The notes: a model not told the origin generated them from the sequence alone. A stretch of 64,000 bases of DNA from an uncultured Pelagibacteraceae bacterium (GCA_902550285.1 CACCYQ010000001.1:39617-103616), one strand, 5' to 3'. Positions 19,404 to 29,214 are shown, counted from the stretch's first letter. Program-made: numbers and translations.

Positions 19404-20846
19404 ATGTACGAAAAATTTGGACAATTTATTGATGGTAAATGGCTAGAGTCATCTGACAAAGGAACTTACGAAGTAATTAATCCTGCTACAGAAGAAGTTA
19501 TAGGAAATGCATCAAAAGCAACACCGAAAGATGTAGAGAGAGCATTAAAATCTGCAGAAAAAGGTTTATTAGTTTGGAAAAAAACAGCGCCATGGCAAAG
19601 ATCATATATTTTAAGAAAGATCGCTGACAAAATGAGAGAGAAACAAGATGTGTTGGCAAAATGGATGACATTAGAAGTTGGTAAACCTTTTGCAGAAGCC
19701 AAAGGTGAAGTTGGTGGAGCAGCAGATATATTTGAATGGAATGCAGAGGAAACAAAAAGAATTTATGGTCAGACTGTCGAAAGTAGATTTCCAGATACAA
19801 GGGTTCATGTTTATTATCAACCAGTTGGCGTTGTCGCTGCATTATCTCCATGGAACTTTCCATTAGTTTTATCTTCTAGAAAAATCTCAACTGCACTTGC
19901 TGCAGGATGTTCAGTTATAATTAAACCAGACGTAATAACTCCTGGAACTGTTATGGAATTAGTTGACATATGTAGAGAATGTGGCGTACCACCAGGCGTG
20001 GTTAATTTATTATCAGGCGACCCACCAAGCATTGCTTCACAACTAATTGCCTCAGATATAGTAAAAAAAATTTCTATTACTGGTTCATCAAGAGTTGGAA
20101 AATTAATTCTAAAGCAGGCTGCAGATAAAGTTCAAAGAGTAACCATGGAATTAAGTGGTCATTCACCATTTATAGTATTTGATGATGCTGACATTAAAAA
20201 GGCAGCTGATATGGCGATAGCTTCTAAGTTTAGAAACAATGGACAAGTTTGTATTTCTCCTAATAGGTTTTATATCCAAGAAAATAAAAAAGATGAATTT
20301 GTAAATTTGTTTGTTGAAAAAGCAAAAAAATTGAAAATTGGAAATGGAATGGATCCAGATGTTCAATTGGGACCAATAACTACAAAAAAAAGATTAAATG
20401 AAATAGAACAATTGGTTGAAACTACAAAAAAAGAAGGTGCAAAAGTATTATTAGGTGGAAAAAGACCTTCTGGGTTTAACAAAGGCTATTATTATGAACC
20501 CACAATATTTGATGATGTAAAAGATGATTTTACTATAATGAAAATTGAACCATTTGGTCCATTAGTTCCAATGTTATCTTTTAAAACATTTGATGAAGTA
20601 GTTGAAAGAGCCAACAAACATGAATTGGGACTTGCAAGTTATATATGTACGAATTCAATGGAAAAAGCTCATAGAGCATCTGAATTAATGGAAACAGGTA
20701 CTGTTGCAGTAAATACTCCTGTTGTAGCTATAGCCGAAGCTCCTTTTGGAGGAATTAAACAAGCAGGATATGGAAGAGAAGGTGGTTCTATGGCTATTAA
20801 AGATTACTTAAATGTAAAATATACTCATCTTGGTTTAAAAGGTTAA
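19404..20846 (+). CDS. NAD(P)-dependent aldehyde dehydrogenase
   Basis: 'VTMELSGHSPFIVFDDADI', 'FRNNGQVCISPNRF', 'PFGGIKQAGYGREGG'. Confidence 0.93.
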   Translation: MYEKFGQFIDGKWLESSDKGTYEVINPATEEVIGNASKATPKDVERALKSAEKGLLVWKKTAPWQRSYILRKIADKMREKQDVLAKWMTLEVGKPFAEAKGEVGGAADIFEWNAEETKRIYGQTVESRFPDTRVHVYYQPVGVVAALSPWNFPLVLSSRKISTALAAGCSVIIKPDVITPGTVMELVDICRECGVPPGVVNLLSGDPPSIASQLIASDIVKKISITGSSRVGKLILKQAADKVQRVTMELSGHSPFIVFDDADIKKAADMAIASKFRNNGQVCISPNRFYIQENKKDEFVNLFVEKAKKLKIGNGMDPDVQLGPITTKKRLNEIEQLVETTKKEGAKVLLGGKRPSGFNKGYYYEPTIFDDVKDDFTIMKIEPFGPLVPMLSFKTFDEVVERANKHELGLASYICTNSMEKAHRASELMETGTVAVNTPVVAIAEAPFGGIKQAGYGREGGSMAIKDYLNVKYTHLGLKG

Positions 20847-20851
20847 TTGAA

Positions 20852-21622
20852 TTGAGAAAAAACAAACTTAAAAAAATTTTTAAAGAAGGAAAAGCAGCTA
20901 TCAACGGATGGATAGAAATTCCAAGTTCATACTCTGCAGAAACTATGGCCCATCAAGGTTGGGACTCCTTAACAATAGACATGCAACATGGAGCAATTAG
21001 TCAGTCCGATGTTTTACAAATCTTTCAAGCCATCTCAACAACAGATGTTGTCCCAATGGCTAGATTAAATTGGAATGAACCAGGACAAATAATGAAGGTG
21101 CTTGATTATGGAGCTTACGGAATAATTTGTCCAATGGTAAGTAATAGAGAACAAGCAGAAAAATTTGTTCAAGCATGTTTATATCCACCAAAAGGATATA
21201 GAAGTTTTGGTCCAACAAGAGGTTTTATGTATGGAGGAAGTGATTATGTAGATCATGCGAATGATGAAATTTTAAAAATAGCAATGATTGAAACAAAGCA
21301 AGCTTTACAAGAATTAGATAAAATAATGAGCACCAAAGGAATTGATGGAGTTTATATTGGACCAGCAGATTTAAGTCTAGCAATAGGTGAAAAGCCAGGA
21401 TTTGATAAACCAGAAGGACACCCAACATATGAACAAATACTAAATATATTGAGTCACGCAAAAAAACATAATTTAATTGCTGGAATACATAATGCCACTC
21501 CAGAATATGCAAAAAAAATGATTGATTTAGGATTTCAAATTGTAACAGTTGGAAGTGATAAAATATTTATGAATGACTGTGGAAAATCAATCGTATCAAA
21601 ACTAAAAAATTACAGTAAATGA
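20852..21622 (+). CDS. HpcH/HpaI aldolase family protein
   Basis: 'HQGWDSLTIDMQHGAISQSD', 'ALQELDKIMSTKGIDGVYIGPADLSLAIG'; TTG start. Confidence 0.88.
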   Translation: MRKNKLKKIFKEGKAAINGWIEIPSSYSAETMAHQGWDSLTIDMQHGAISQSDVLQIFQAISTTDVVPMARLNWNEPGQIMKVLDYGAYGIICPMVSNREQAEKFVQACLYPPKGYRSFGPTRGFMYGGSDYVDHANDEILKIAMIETKQALQELDKIMSTKGIDGVYIGPADLSLAIGEKPGFDKPEGHPTYEQILNILSHAKKHNLIAGIHNATPEYAKKMIDLGFQIVTVGSDKIFMNDCGKSIVSKLKNYSK

Positions 21623-22461
21623 AATTATTAAGAGTTGGAGATAAGGGAAAAGAAATACCAGCGATAGTAGATAATGAAAATAATTATAGAGATTTATCTT
21701 CTTTAGTTGATGATTTAAAACCTAGCACGTTAAATTTTGAAATTCTTAAAAAAATTAAAGACTCAGATATATCAAAACTTCCAATTGTTTCTAAAGATCA
21801 AAGACTAGGATCATGTGTAAATAAACCAGGAAAATTTATAGCCATAGGTTTAAATTATTCAGATCATGCAAAAGAAACAGGAGCCAAAACACCAACTGAA
21901 CCAATAGTTTTTATGAAGGCATCAAGTTCTATTTGTGGACCAAACGATGAAATAGAAATTCCAAAAGGATCTAATAAATTAGATTGGGAAGTAGAGTTAG
22001 CTTTTGTTGTTGGCAAAGACACAAAAAATATTTCAGAAAAAGATGCACCAGATCATATTCTGGGTTACTGCATTGTAAATGACGTAAGTGAAAGAGAATG
22101 GCAAATAGAAAAATTAGGACAATGGGTTAAAGGAAAATCAGGTGATACATTTGGACCAACAGGACCTTATTTAGTAACCAAAGAAGCAATTGATGATATT
22201 AATAATTTAAATTTAACTACTGAAGTAAATGGAAAAAAAATGCAGTCAGGAAATACAAAAAATATGATATTTAATACAAATTTTATACTTTCTTATCTAA
22301 GTAAGTTTATGTCATTACAGCCCGGAGACTTGATAACCACAGGAACACCAGCAGGAGTAGGAATGGGAATGAACCCACAAGTATTTTTAAAGCCAGGCGA
22401 CAATATTAAAATAGCAATTGATAATTTAGGAACTCAAACTTCGAAAATTGTTTCAAAGTAA
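21619..22461 (+). CDS. Fumarylacetoacetate hydrolase family protein
   Basis: 'IAIGLNYSDHAKETG', 'LDWEVELAFVVGK', 'GDLITTGTPAGVGMG'. Confidence 0.9.
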   Translation: MKLLRVGDKGKEIPAIVDNENNYRDLSSLVDDLKPSTLNFEILKKIKDSDISKLPIVSKDQRLGSCVNKPGKFIAIGLNYSDHAKETGAKTPTEPIVFMKASSSICGPNDEIEIPKGSNKLDWEVELAFVVGKDTKNISEKDAPDHILGYCIVNDVSEREWQIEKLGQWVKGKSGDTFGPTGPYLVTKEAIDDINNLNLTTEVNGKKMQSGNTKNMIFNTNFILSYLSKFMSLQPGDLITTGTPAGVGMGMNPQVFLKPGDNIKIAIDNLGTQTSKIVSK

Positions 22462-22464
22462 TAT

Positions 22465-23169
22465 ATGACAGAATTAATTATTGCATTTGGAGCAGGACTA
22501 ATAAGTTTTTTATCTCCGTGTGTTTTACCATTAATCCCTGGTTATATTGCATTTATATCAGGAAGTACTTTTAATGAACTTTTAGAAAAAAAAATTAGTT
22601 TAACACCGATTATTTACTTCACGTTAGGATTTTCAATAATATTTATAATTTTTGGAATGGCGGCAACATTTATAGGACAATTGTTGTTAAAAAATTCTAA
22701 TGAGCTTAGAATCATTGCTGGACTTATAATAATTATTTTTTCTTTACAAGTAATCGGAATTTTAAAATTAAATTTTTTAAACTTTGAAAAAAAATTTCAT
22801 TCAAATAATAACAAAGGTTTATTTGCTCCTTTAATATTGGGAATGGCATTTGCTTTTGGGTGGACGCCATGCATAGGACCTATACTAGGTTCAATTTTGA
22901 TTTTAGCTTCTACAGAAGAAAGTATTAATAAAGGAATATTACTTTTATCATTCTACTCTTTGGGTCTTGCTATACCTTTTATTTTATCTGGTTATCTATT
23001 TCAGAAATTCATAACTGTTTCTAAAAATTTAAAAAAAAGAATGAATTTAATCACAAAGTTAGGTGGGAGTTTACTATTAATTACAGGTATTTTAATAATC
23101 ACAAATCAACTTCAAGCTTTAGGTTTTTATCTATTAGAATATTTGCCTTTCTTAGCTAAATTTGGATAA
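22465..23169 (+). CDS. ccdA: Cytochrome c biogenesis protein CcdA-like
   Basis: 'AGLISFLSPCVLPLIPGYIAFISG', 'FAFGWTPCIGPILGSIL' with two TM Cys. Confidence 0.88.
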   Translation: MTELIIAFGAGLISFLSPCVLPLIPGYIAFISGSTFNELLEKKISLTPIIYFTLGFSIIFIIFGMAATFIGQLLLKNSNELRIIAGLIIIIFSLQVIGILKLNFLNFEKKFHSNNNKGLFAPLILGMAFAFGWTPCIGPILGSILILASTEESINKGILLLSFYSLGLAIPFILSGYLFQKFITVSKNLKKRMNLITKLGGSLLLITGILIITNQLQALGFYLLEYLPFLAKFG

Positions 23170-23221
23170 TTTTTTTTTCAATCTTATTTTTAATATTGTA
23201 TAAAGGTTACAATAGCTATTT

Positions 23222-23761
23222 ATGAATATAGTTAACGAAATAATTGAAAATTTTAAAACCAATAAAGAACTTTACATTGGTGAGAAAGTTACAATTTCTG
23301 AACATATGATACAGACAGCAATGCTTGCGGAAAAAAATAATTCTTCTAAATCACTAGTTTGCGCATGTTTACTACATGACTATGGACATTTTATTGTTAA
23401 AGATCCAGATTTATTAGTTTCAAAATCATTAGACGGAAAACATGAGGATTTAGGATATGAATTTTTAAAAAAATACTTTGTATCAGATGTTATTGAGCCA
23501 ATTAAATTACATGTAGATGCCAAGAGATATTTGTGCCGAAATAAATCTTACTATGAACATCTTTCTCAAGCCTCTAAAGTTAGCTTAGATCTTCAAGGAG
23601 GCTTCATGACTGATGATGAAGCTAAAAAATTTTCATTGTTAAAATATTTTGAAGAGGCAGTAAAAGTTCGCAAGTATGATGATGATGGAAAAATTCCAGA
23701 TATTAAAATTAAAAAAATTGATGATTATCAAGAATTAATATCTTCTCAGTTAATTAAGTAA
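23222..23761 (+). CDS. HD-domain oxygenase, PhnZ/TmpB-like
   Basis: 'YIGEKVTISEHMIQTA', 'LLHDYGHF', 'HEDLGYEFLKK', 'LHVDAKRYLC', 'LSQASKVSLDLQGGFM', 'VRKYDDDGK' match recalled PhnZ metal/substrate motifs. Confidence 0.75.
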   Translation: MNIVNEIIENFKTNKELYIGEKVTISEHMIQTAMLAEKNNSSKSLVCACLLHDYGHFIVKDPDLLVSKSLDGKHEDLGYEFLKKYFVSDVIEPIKLHVDAKRYLCRNKSYYEHLSQASKVSLDLQGGFMTDDEAKKFSLLKYFEEAVKVRKYDDDGKIPDIKIKKIDDYQELISSQLIK

Positions 23762-24622
23762 TTATTTTTTTTGTGGTTTGTTAAATATTATTAGTATTAC
23801 TCCAACAATAATTATAGCACCACCAATAAATAATTCTTTAGTTGGTTCTTCACCTAAAAGAAAAATTGCAGCTAATAATCCAGTAGGAGGGATACCCATG
23901 GTAACTATGGGTAATACTTTATATAAAGGGTTATTTTTTAAAACATAATAGAAGCAACCATATGTAATGGGCTGCATAATAAATCCTAAATAAATTGCAA
24001 TCATCCAAGCTTCAAAACTCGCGGTTCTAAAGTAATTAATTGGATTTCCATCAAAAGTAGCTGAAAGAGCAATCAATAGTGGACCTGAAAACAAACCTAA
24101 CCAAGCAACGAGTGCTAATGGATTTATTTCTTTACTTAAAGGTTTTACTAAAACTTGTCCTAAAGCCCAGACACCCGATCCTATAATTACTAAACTTACG
24201 CCAATGAATTTACCGTCTAAATTTGGAGAACCAGTTAAAATATAAACTCCAACAAATGCTATAGCTATTCCTATTAAAGCCCTTAGTGTTGGTTTTTCTT
24301 TAAGCATAAAATATGCAAACACAACTCCAAAAGGAACTTCAGTTTGAACAAGTAACACAGCTGCTGAAGCATCTATAAAACTTAACCCGGTATACGTAAT
24401 ACTGTACTGCGTTGTATTAGCTATAAGAGAAGCAAAAAATATTTTTTTTAGATAACCTTTTGGTATTGGAAACCACCAAACCAAAAGTAATGCTACAAAA
24501 GTAAACCTTAAGCCCATCAATAAAAAAGGAGGCAAATACTCCATAGCTGGTTTTGCAATAACAAAACCAAATCCTAAAAAGATTGGGACAATCGCGGCTA
24601 TTAATGAATCGCGAAGGGTCAA
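23762..24622 (-). CDS. EamA/DMT-family transporter
   Basis: Ten hydrophobic segments, two EamA-like halves ('TQYSITYTGLSFIDASAAVLLVQTEVPF'); 4-nt overlap with upstream gene. Confidence 0.85.
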   Translation of the reverse strand: MTLRDSLIAAIVPIFLGFGFVIAKPAMEYLPPFLLMGLRFTFVALLLVWWFPIPKGYLKKIFFASLIANTTQYSITYTGLSFIDASAAVLLVQTEVPFGVVFAYFMLKEKPTLRALIGIAIAFVGVYILTGSPNLDGKFIGVSLVIIGSGVWALGQVLVKPLSKEINPLALVAWLGLFSGPLLIALSATFDGNPINYFRTASFEAWMIAIYLGFIMQPITYGCFYYVLKNNPLYKVLPIVTMGIPPTGLLAAIFLLGEEPTKELFIGGAIIIVGVILIIFNKPQKK

Positions 24623-25722
24623 AGATTAAATTTTCTTTTTAAATGTCTCAATTTACCTTCGGTACTATCAAAATCTATATAACAACCTTGAAGAAATCTT
24701 TTACCTTCTTCTGGATCAAATTTGGTTCTACCATGTAAAACTCTATAATTATCCATCATCATGAGATCCTTAGGTTCTAATTTAAATTCTATTCTATTTT
24801 TTTCTGAATTATATAAGTCAGATAATTTTTTTCGTGCCTTATAATAAAAATCTAGCTTATTTTTTTCTAGAATTGGAACATAATCTAATCTTGGACTAAA
24901 TCGTACTTGTTTGAAATTTTTTTCTTCATCTAAATGAATTAATTCTGACCAATCTTCCAAAACTACATTTTTATCAGTAAATCTGAATCTAACTTTTACT
25001 TCAGAAAGAACTTTATAAGTTTCAGGATCATCTTTTTTAAGATTTTCCGTAACAGTGTAACCATCAACAAGAGTTGAAAAACCTCCACTAACTTCATTTT
25101 CAATACAATGAAGTAGTTGAATGCAAGGAACTGGATTTCTGTACGGATTATCCGTGTGTGGAGTTAAGTGTAAAGTTGTATAAGCCAAATCATTTGGATT
25201 TAATTTAGATCTAACATTAAAATGTTCACCGAAATTGGTTCTTCTTACACTACCGATAGAATTAGCAAATTTAACAATAAAATTATCTTCAGTTGGCACA
25301 TTTTTTATTATTACAAATCCATATTGATAAAAAGAAACTAATAAATCATGCATTTCTTTAGAATCAAAAAAATTATCTTTGTATTCAAAGTTTTTTACAT
25401 TTTTTAAAGTTGAGTCCCATTTAATTTTATTGATTGATTTTATGACAGTATCTTTATTTGAAAATTCTGAAGCAAGTTTGTTTAAATCTATTTTTGAACT
25501 AGCACCATCGTTAAAATTAATTTCAATAAATCCATCACTAATTTTTGCTTTTTCAACAGCAACTTCACAGTTCATTGATGAAGGATCAAATAGTCTTTGT
25601 TGAGTTCCTTTGTCTAAAAATTCTTCTCCATCTAATCTTTCTCTTAACCAAAAAGGATGGATTTCTTCTTTAGAATCACCCCTGTTTATAAAAATTTTAT
25701 TTTCTATTAATTCAATTTTCAT
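24619..25722 (-). CDS. Gamma-butyrobetaine hydroxylase-like / TmpA-like 2OG dioxygenase
   Basis: N-term DUF971-like 'IHPFWLRERL', TauD-type 'LHLTPHTDNPYRNPVPCIQLLHCIEN', distal 'NYRVLHGRTKFD'. Confidence 0.82.
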   Translation of the reverse strand: MKIELIENKIFINRGDSKEEIHPFWLRERLDGEEFLDKGTQQRLFDPSSMNCEVAVEKAKISDGFIEINFNDGASSKIDLNKLASEFSNKDTVIKSINKIKWDSTLKNVKNFEYKDNFFDSKEMHDLLVSFYQYGFVIIKNVPTEDNFIVKFANSIGSVRRTNFGEHFNVRSKLNPNDLAYTTLHLTPHTDNPYRNPVPCIQLLHCIENEVSGGFSTLVDGYTVTENLKKDDPETYKVLSEVKVRFRFTDKNVVLEDWSELIHLDEEKNFKQVRFSPRLDYVPILEKNKLDFYYKARKKLSDLYNSEKNRIEFKLEPKDLMMMDNYRVLHGRTKFDPEEGKRFLQGCYIDFDSTEGKLRHLKRKFNL

Positions 25723-25804
25723 GGTTTTCTGAGGATTATTAAAATTTATGCTTTAATCAAGACAAATTAAATAGTAATTAAATAAAAAAAAAAAAACGAG
25801 ATTT

Positions 25805-26602
25805 ATGGGAGCTATAAATTACAGCATTTATTACAGTTTTTTGAACAGGCTAGCAAGGGACCTCAGCAGTTTTTATTTTAAGAAAGTCAACAAAACATTT
25901 TCGGTAACGAACAAACATAAAGGCAGGGGTTATGACCCAGTTACTACTTCTGACAGAGCTTTTGAAAAATTCATTCGTTCAAAAATATCTAAAAAATTTC
26001 CTGGTCACCAAATAATTGGAGAGGAGTTTGGACGTACAAAAAGTAAAAGTGATTATTCTTGGATAATAGATCCAATTGATGGAACCAGATCTTATGTCAT
26101 TGGAAACCCAACTTGGAGTAATTTAATTTCTCTTAATTACAAAGGTTATCCCGTAATGGGACTGGCAAACTTTCCAATGCTTAATAAATATTATTTAAAT
26201 TATAATGATAAAATTTCTTATGTAGTTGAAAATGGAAAGAAAAGAAGAATAAAAGTTAATAAAAAAATTAAATTTAGTCAGGTAAAAGTTTCTGGAGCGT
26301 TTCACGGGTGGTTACCATTTAAAAAGCAAATGAAAATTCCAAAAATACTAAAACTAATGAGATTTAAATGTCCAGACTCTTTAAGTTATGCATTACTTTC
26401 AGAAGGTAGAATTGACGTTGTTATTCAATGTGCAAATAAAATTTGGGATATACACCCTATAATTCCTATAGTTAAAGCAGCAGGTGGAATACTTAGTACT
26501 TGGGATAACAGAGATCCTGTTTACGCAGGAAATGTCTTGGTATCAGCAAATAAATCTATCCACAAAAAAATATTAAAACTTTTAAAACCAGCAATTAAAT
26601 AA
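25805..26602 (+). CDS. Inositol monophosphatase/histidinol-phosphatase family protein
   Basis: 'DPVTTSDRAFEKFIRSKI', 'IIGEEFG', 'WIIDPIDGTRSYVIG', 'IWDIHPIIPIVKAAGG'. Confidence 0.88.
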   Translation: MGAINYSIYYSFLNRLARDLSSFYFKKVNKTFSVTNKHKGRGYDPVTTSDRAFEKFIRSKISKKFPGHQIIGEEFGRTKSKSDYSWIIDPIDGTRSYVIGNPTWSNLISLNYKGYPVMGLANFPMLNKYYLNYNDKISYVVENGKKRRIKVNKKIKFSQVKVSGAFHGWLPFKKQMKIPKILKLMRFKCPDSLSYALLSEGRIDVVIQCANKIWDIHPIIPIVKAAGGILSTWDNRDPVYAGNVLVSANKSIHKKILKLLKPAIK

Positions 26603-26614
26603 TCTAAAAAAAAT

Positions 26615-29095
26615 ATGAATCAGAAAAAGTTTTACAGAGATTTAAAATTTGGGGTTCTAAAACCAAAAATATTTATAATTTTATTTTGCTTATTTTTTTC
26701 ATCACTAGCTTTTGCAGCAGCCTTATCTGTAACATGGTTAGAAAGACATATGGGTCCAAACCCAGGAGGTGCATGTTCAACTCATGATGGACTAGCTATA
26801 AACAAAGATGGCGCAGAGGATCCGCAAGATATTGCTTTCAGTAATGATGGTTTGCAATATTTTACTGGTAATGAATTGATGCAAAGTCCTAATGGATACG
26901 ATATTACAATGTATAGATTAGAGACTCCTTATGATCTTAATACAATGCGAAATGACTGCTCACAGGATAGATTTGATTTATTGTCAATTGCTGGTGATGG
27001 TGGGGCTCCGGGCGTTGTAGGTGGAGGCAATAATTCCGTTTGGACCAAAATCTATGATATGGAGTTTAGTACAAGTGGAGATAAAATATTTTTAGTTAAT
27101 GGTCCATCATATTTAATGCAGTTTTCCCTAACTACGCCTTTTGATTTAAAAACAGCAACATTTGATCTTTATCAAGATTTAGACCCAAATTATGGAAGTG
27201 TTGCTTTTAATCGTGATGGAACAAAAATGTTTTGGCTAGAGCAGGCTGCAGATGCAACAAAAGTAAGAACCTATGATTTAGGTTCACCATTTGATATTAC
27301 ATCATATACTTTAGTTCACACACTTGATCTTTCAAGCACAGAATTAAATAGTGCTGATGGCAGTCAATATGCTGAAGATATGAATTTTAATGATACCGGT
27401 AGTGCCTTTTACATATTAATTAATGATGATGAAGATGAAAGTCTTACAGCTATATATCAATTTAGTTTAGAAAAAAACTACGATATGTCTACTGCAAGTT
27501 TAATAGGTAGTAAAATAATTCTTTTTGATGGAGATGCTGGTATTGCAAAAGGTTTTGCATTTGGTCTTGGAGGTATGAAACTTTTTGTAACAGATTTGCT
27601 AACAGGTGATTTGGCAACAGTTGATAGAACTAATGTATATCAATTAGAATGTCCTTATGGAATAGCTCAATGTACATCAGATCCAACTTCTTCTGTTGGT
27701 TCTCAAGTTGAATTATCAAAACAAAACATAAGTTTAAATGTTTCAACTATTTTTAAAAGATTTGAGTGGATAAAAAGAAATAGAAATAGCAATAACCTTA
27801 ATAATCTTAATGTTTCCATCAAATTCGACAACCCAATGTTAAATTACTGGGTTAAAAAACTTCCTACTAAAATAGTTTCAATTAATGGCCCAGCGGAAAA
27901 TGGTCAGTCTATAACCATTGGTAGTGAAAATAAAAATAGTAACAACTTAAATAATTTTACCACTACCATTAAATCAGATAACCCGATGTTAAGTTCTTGG
28001 ATGAATAAACTTCCAGAAAATATAGCTGTACTTAAGGTATCTCTTAAAGAGAAGTTAGGTAAATATAAAAAAAGTAATTGGTCATATTGGAGCCTAGGAG
28101 ATTTATCTATAAATAATTATGACAAACATGGCTTTGAAAAAGCCAAAGACATTAAATCGGAAGGTTTAACGTTTGGTGCTGATAGAAAATTCGGAGATAA
28201 TAAATTTTTAGGTTTGGCTTTAAGATATGGAGGCAATAAATCAAACATCAGCGACTCACAGCAAAAAACCGATATGGAGTCTTTAACTTTAAATATTTAT
28301 GGAATTATCCCAGTAAATGAGGATAAATATATTAATGCTGTGGTAGGTTTAAGTGCCTTAAGATTTGATAATAAATATTTAGATAAATTATCAGGAGAAA
28401 GAAATGGAAAGCAAGCTTTTACATCAATAAATTATAGAACCAAAAATACTTATGGCAAGTTCAATATAACTCCTACCGGAAAATTAACTTATGGAGTAAC
28501 ACGCTTATCTAAATTTACAGATTTTATAAGCAATACAATCGATTCTCCAGCTAGAAATATTATATATGCAGAGGATACATTTGAGAGTGGAGAATTCTCT
28601 GCTGGTTTTTTATTTGAAATGGATAAAATGGAAGACGAAGATGGAGGAACCTTTCAACCAATGGGTGGAATAGAAATTCTTTATGATTTAACTCCTGACA
28701 TTAATTATAAATATAACTATGAAGGTTCAACCGCAGTTAATAAAGACACAATTTTAGGAAAATATTCAAGAAGAAGTTTAAAAACAGAAATTGGTTTTGA
28801 AAAGGTATATTCAAATGGTTTTACTGTATCTCCAATTTATGAACGAATTATTAGTTTGAATAATGACAAAGGAAAAAATCTTTATATAGAGAGATTTATA
28901 GTTAAACTTAGCAGATCAAATGAAGAGAATAATAGTGAGTTTGTATTTAATTTTAATCCAATAGAAAACAATCAAACAAACCTTAATTATAAAAAAACTA
29001 TAAATGGTTATAATGTAGTCGTTAGCTCAAATTACAGCTCTAATAATCAAATTCCTGAATATGGTGCAAACATAGAAGTTTCTAATACTTTCTAG
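26615..29095 (+). CDS. Surface protein with propeller-like N-term and autotransporter-like C-terminal barrel
   Basis: Signal peptide, 'FNRDGTKMFWL' repeats, 'FKRFEWIKRNRNSNNLNNLN' linker, barrel ending 'GANIEVSNTF'; paralog of 639 and 29215. Confidence 0.75.
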   Translation: MNQKKFYRDLKFGVLKPKIFIILFCLFFSSLAFAAALSVTWLERHMGPNPGGACSTHDGLAINKDGAEDPQDIAFSNDGLQYFTGNELMQSPNGYDITMYRLETPYDLNTMRNDCSQDRFDLLSIAGDGGAPGVVGGGNNSVWTKIYDMEFSTSGDKIFLVNGPSYLMQFSLTTPFDLKTATFDLYQDLDPNYGSVAFNRDGTKMFWLEQAADATKVRTYDLGSPFDITSYTLVHTLDLSSTELNSADGSQYAEDMNFNDTGSAFYILINDDEDESLTAIYQFSLEKNYDMSTASLIGSKIILFDGDAGIAKGFAFGLGGMKLFVTDLLTGDLATVDRTNVYQLECPYGIAQCTSDPTSSVGSQVELSKQNISLNVSTIFKRFEWIKRNRNSNNLNNLNVSIKFDNPMLNYWVKKLPTKIVSINGPAENGQSITIGSENKNSNNLNNFTTTIKSDNPMLSSWMNKLPENIAVLKVSLKEKLGKYKKSNWSYWSLGDLSINNYDKHGFEKAKDIKSEGLTFGADRKFGDNKFLGLALRYGGNKSNISDSQQKTDMESLTLNIYGIIPVNEDKYINAVVGLSALRFDNKYLDKLSGERNGKQAFTSINYRTKNTYGKFNITPTGKLTYGVTRLSKFTDFISNTIDSPARNIIYAEDTFESGEFSAGFLFEMDKMEDEDGGTFQPMGGIEILYDLTPDINYKYNYEGSTAVNKDTILGKYSRRSLKTEIGFEKVYSNGFTVSPIYERIISLNNDKGKNLYIERFIVKLSRSNEENNSEFVFNFNPIENNQTNLNYKKTINGYNVVVSSNYSSNNQIPEYGANIEVSNTF
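27785..28030 (+). repeat. Tandem duplication (150-nt offset) in linker region
   Basis: NSNNLNNLNVSIKFDNPMLNYWVKKLPTKI repeated 50 aa later as NSNNLNNFTTTIKSDNPMLSSWMNKLPENI. Confidence 0.8.
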
Positions 29096-29118
29096 TAGAT
29101 TTAGAAGAGTTTTTGTAA

Positions 29119-29178
29119 AAAAAAATTATCCACATACCCGATTATGGTGTAAGCGTAGAAGTTTCTAGTAGATTTTAG
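29119..29178 (+). pseudogene. Remnant C-terminus of a further paralog
   Basis: Frame reads ...IPDYGVSVEVSSRF-stop, matching QIPEYGANIEVSNTF-stop (29095) and QIPNYGARIEVSSTF-stop (31293). Confidence 0.75.
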
Positions 29179-29214
29179 TATACTATTCAGAATGTGTGGG
29201 AAGGTTAGTTAAAT

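Noticed and set aside
19498-19863. 121-aa minus-strand ORF
   Set aside because: Antisense inside a clear aldehyde dehydrogenase gene; Leu/Phe-rich shadow translation with no family pattern
25785-25797. Poly-A run upstream of the IMP-family gene as a regulatory element
   Set aside because: Homopolymer A/T runs are common in this composition
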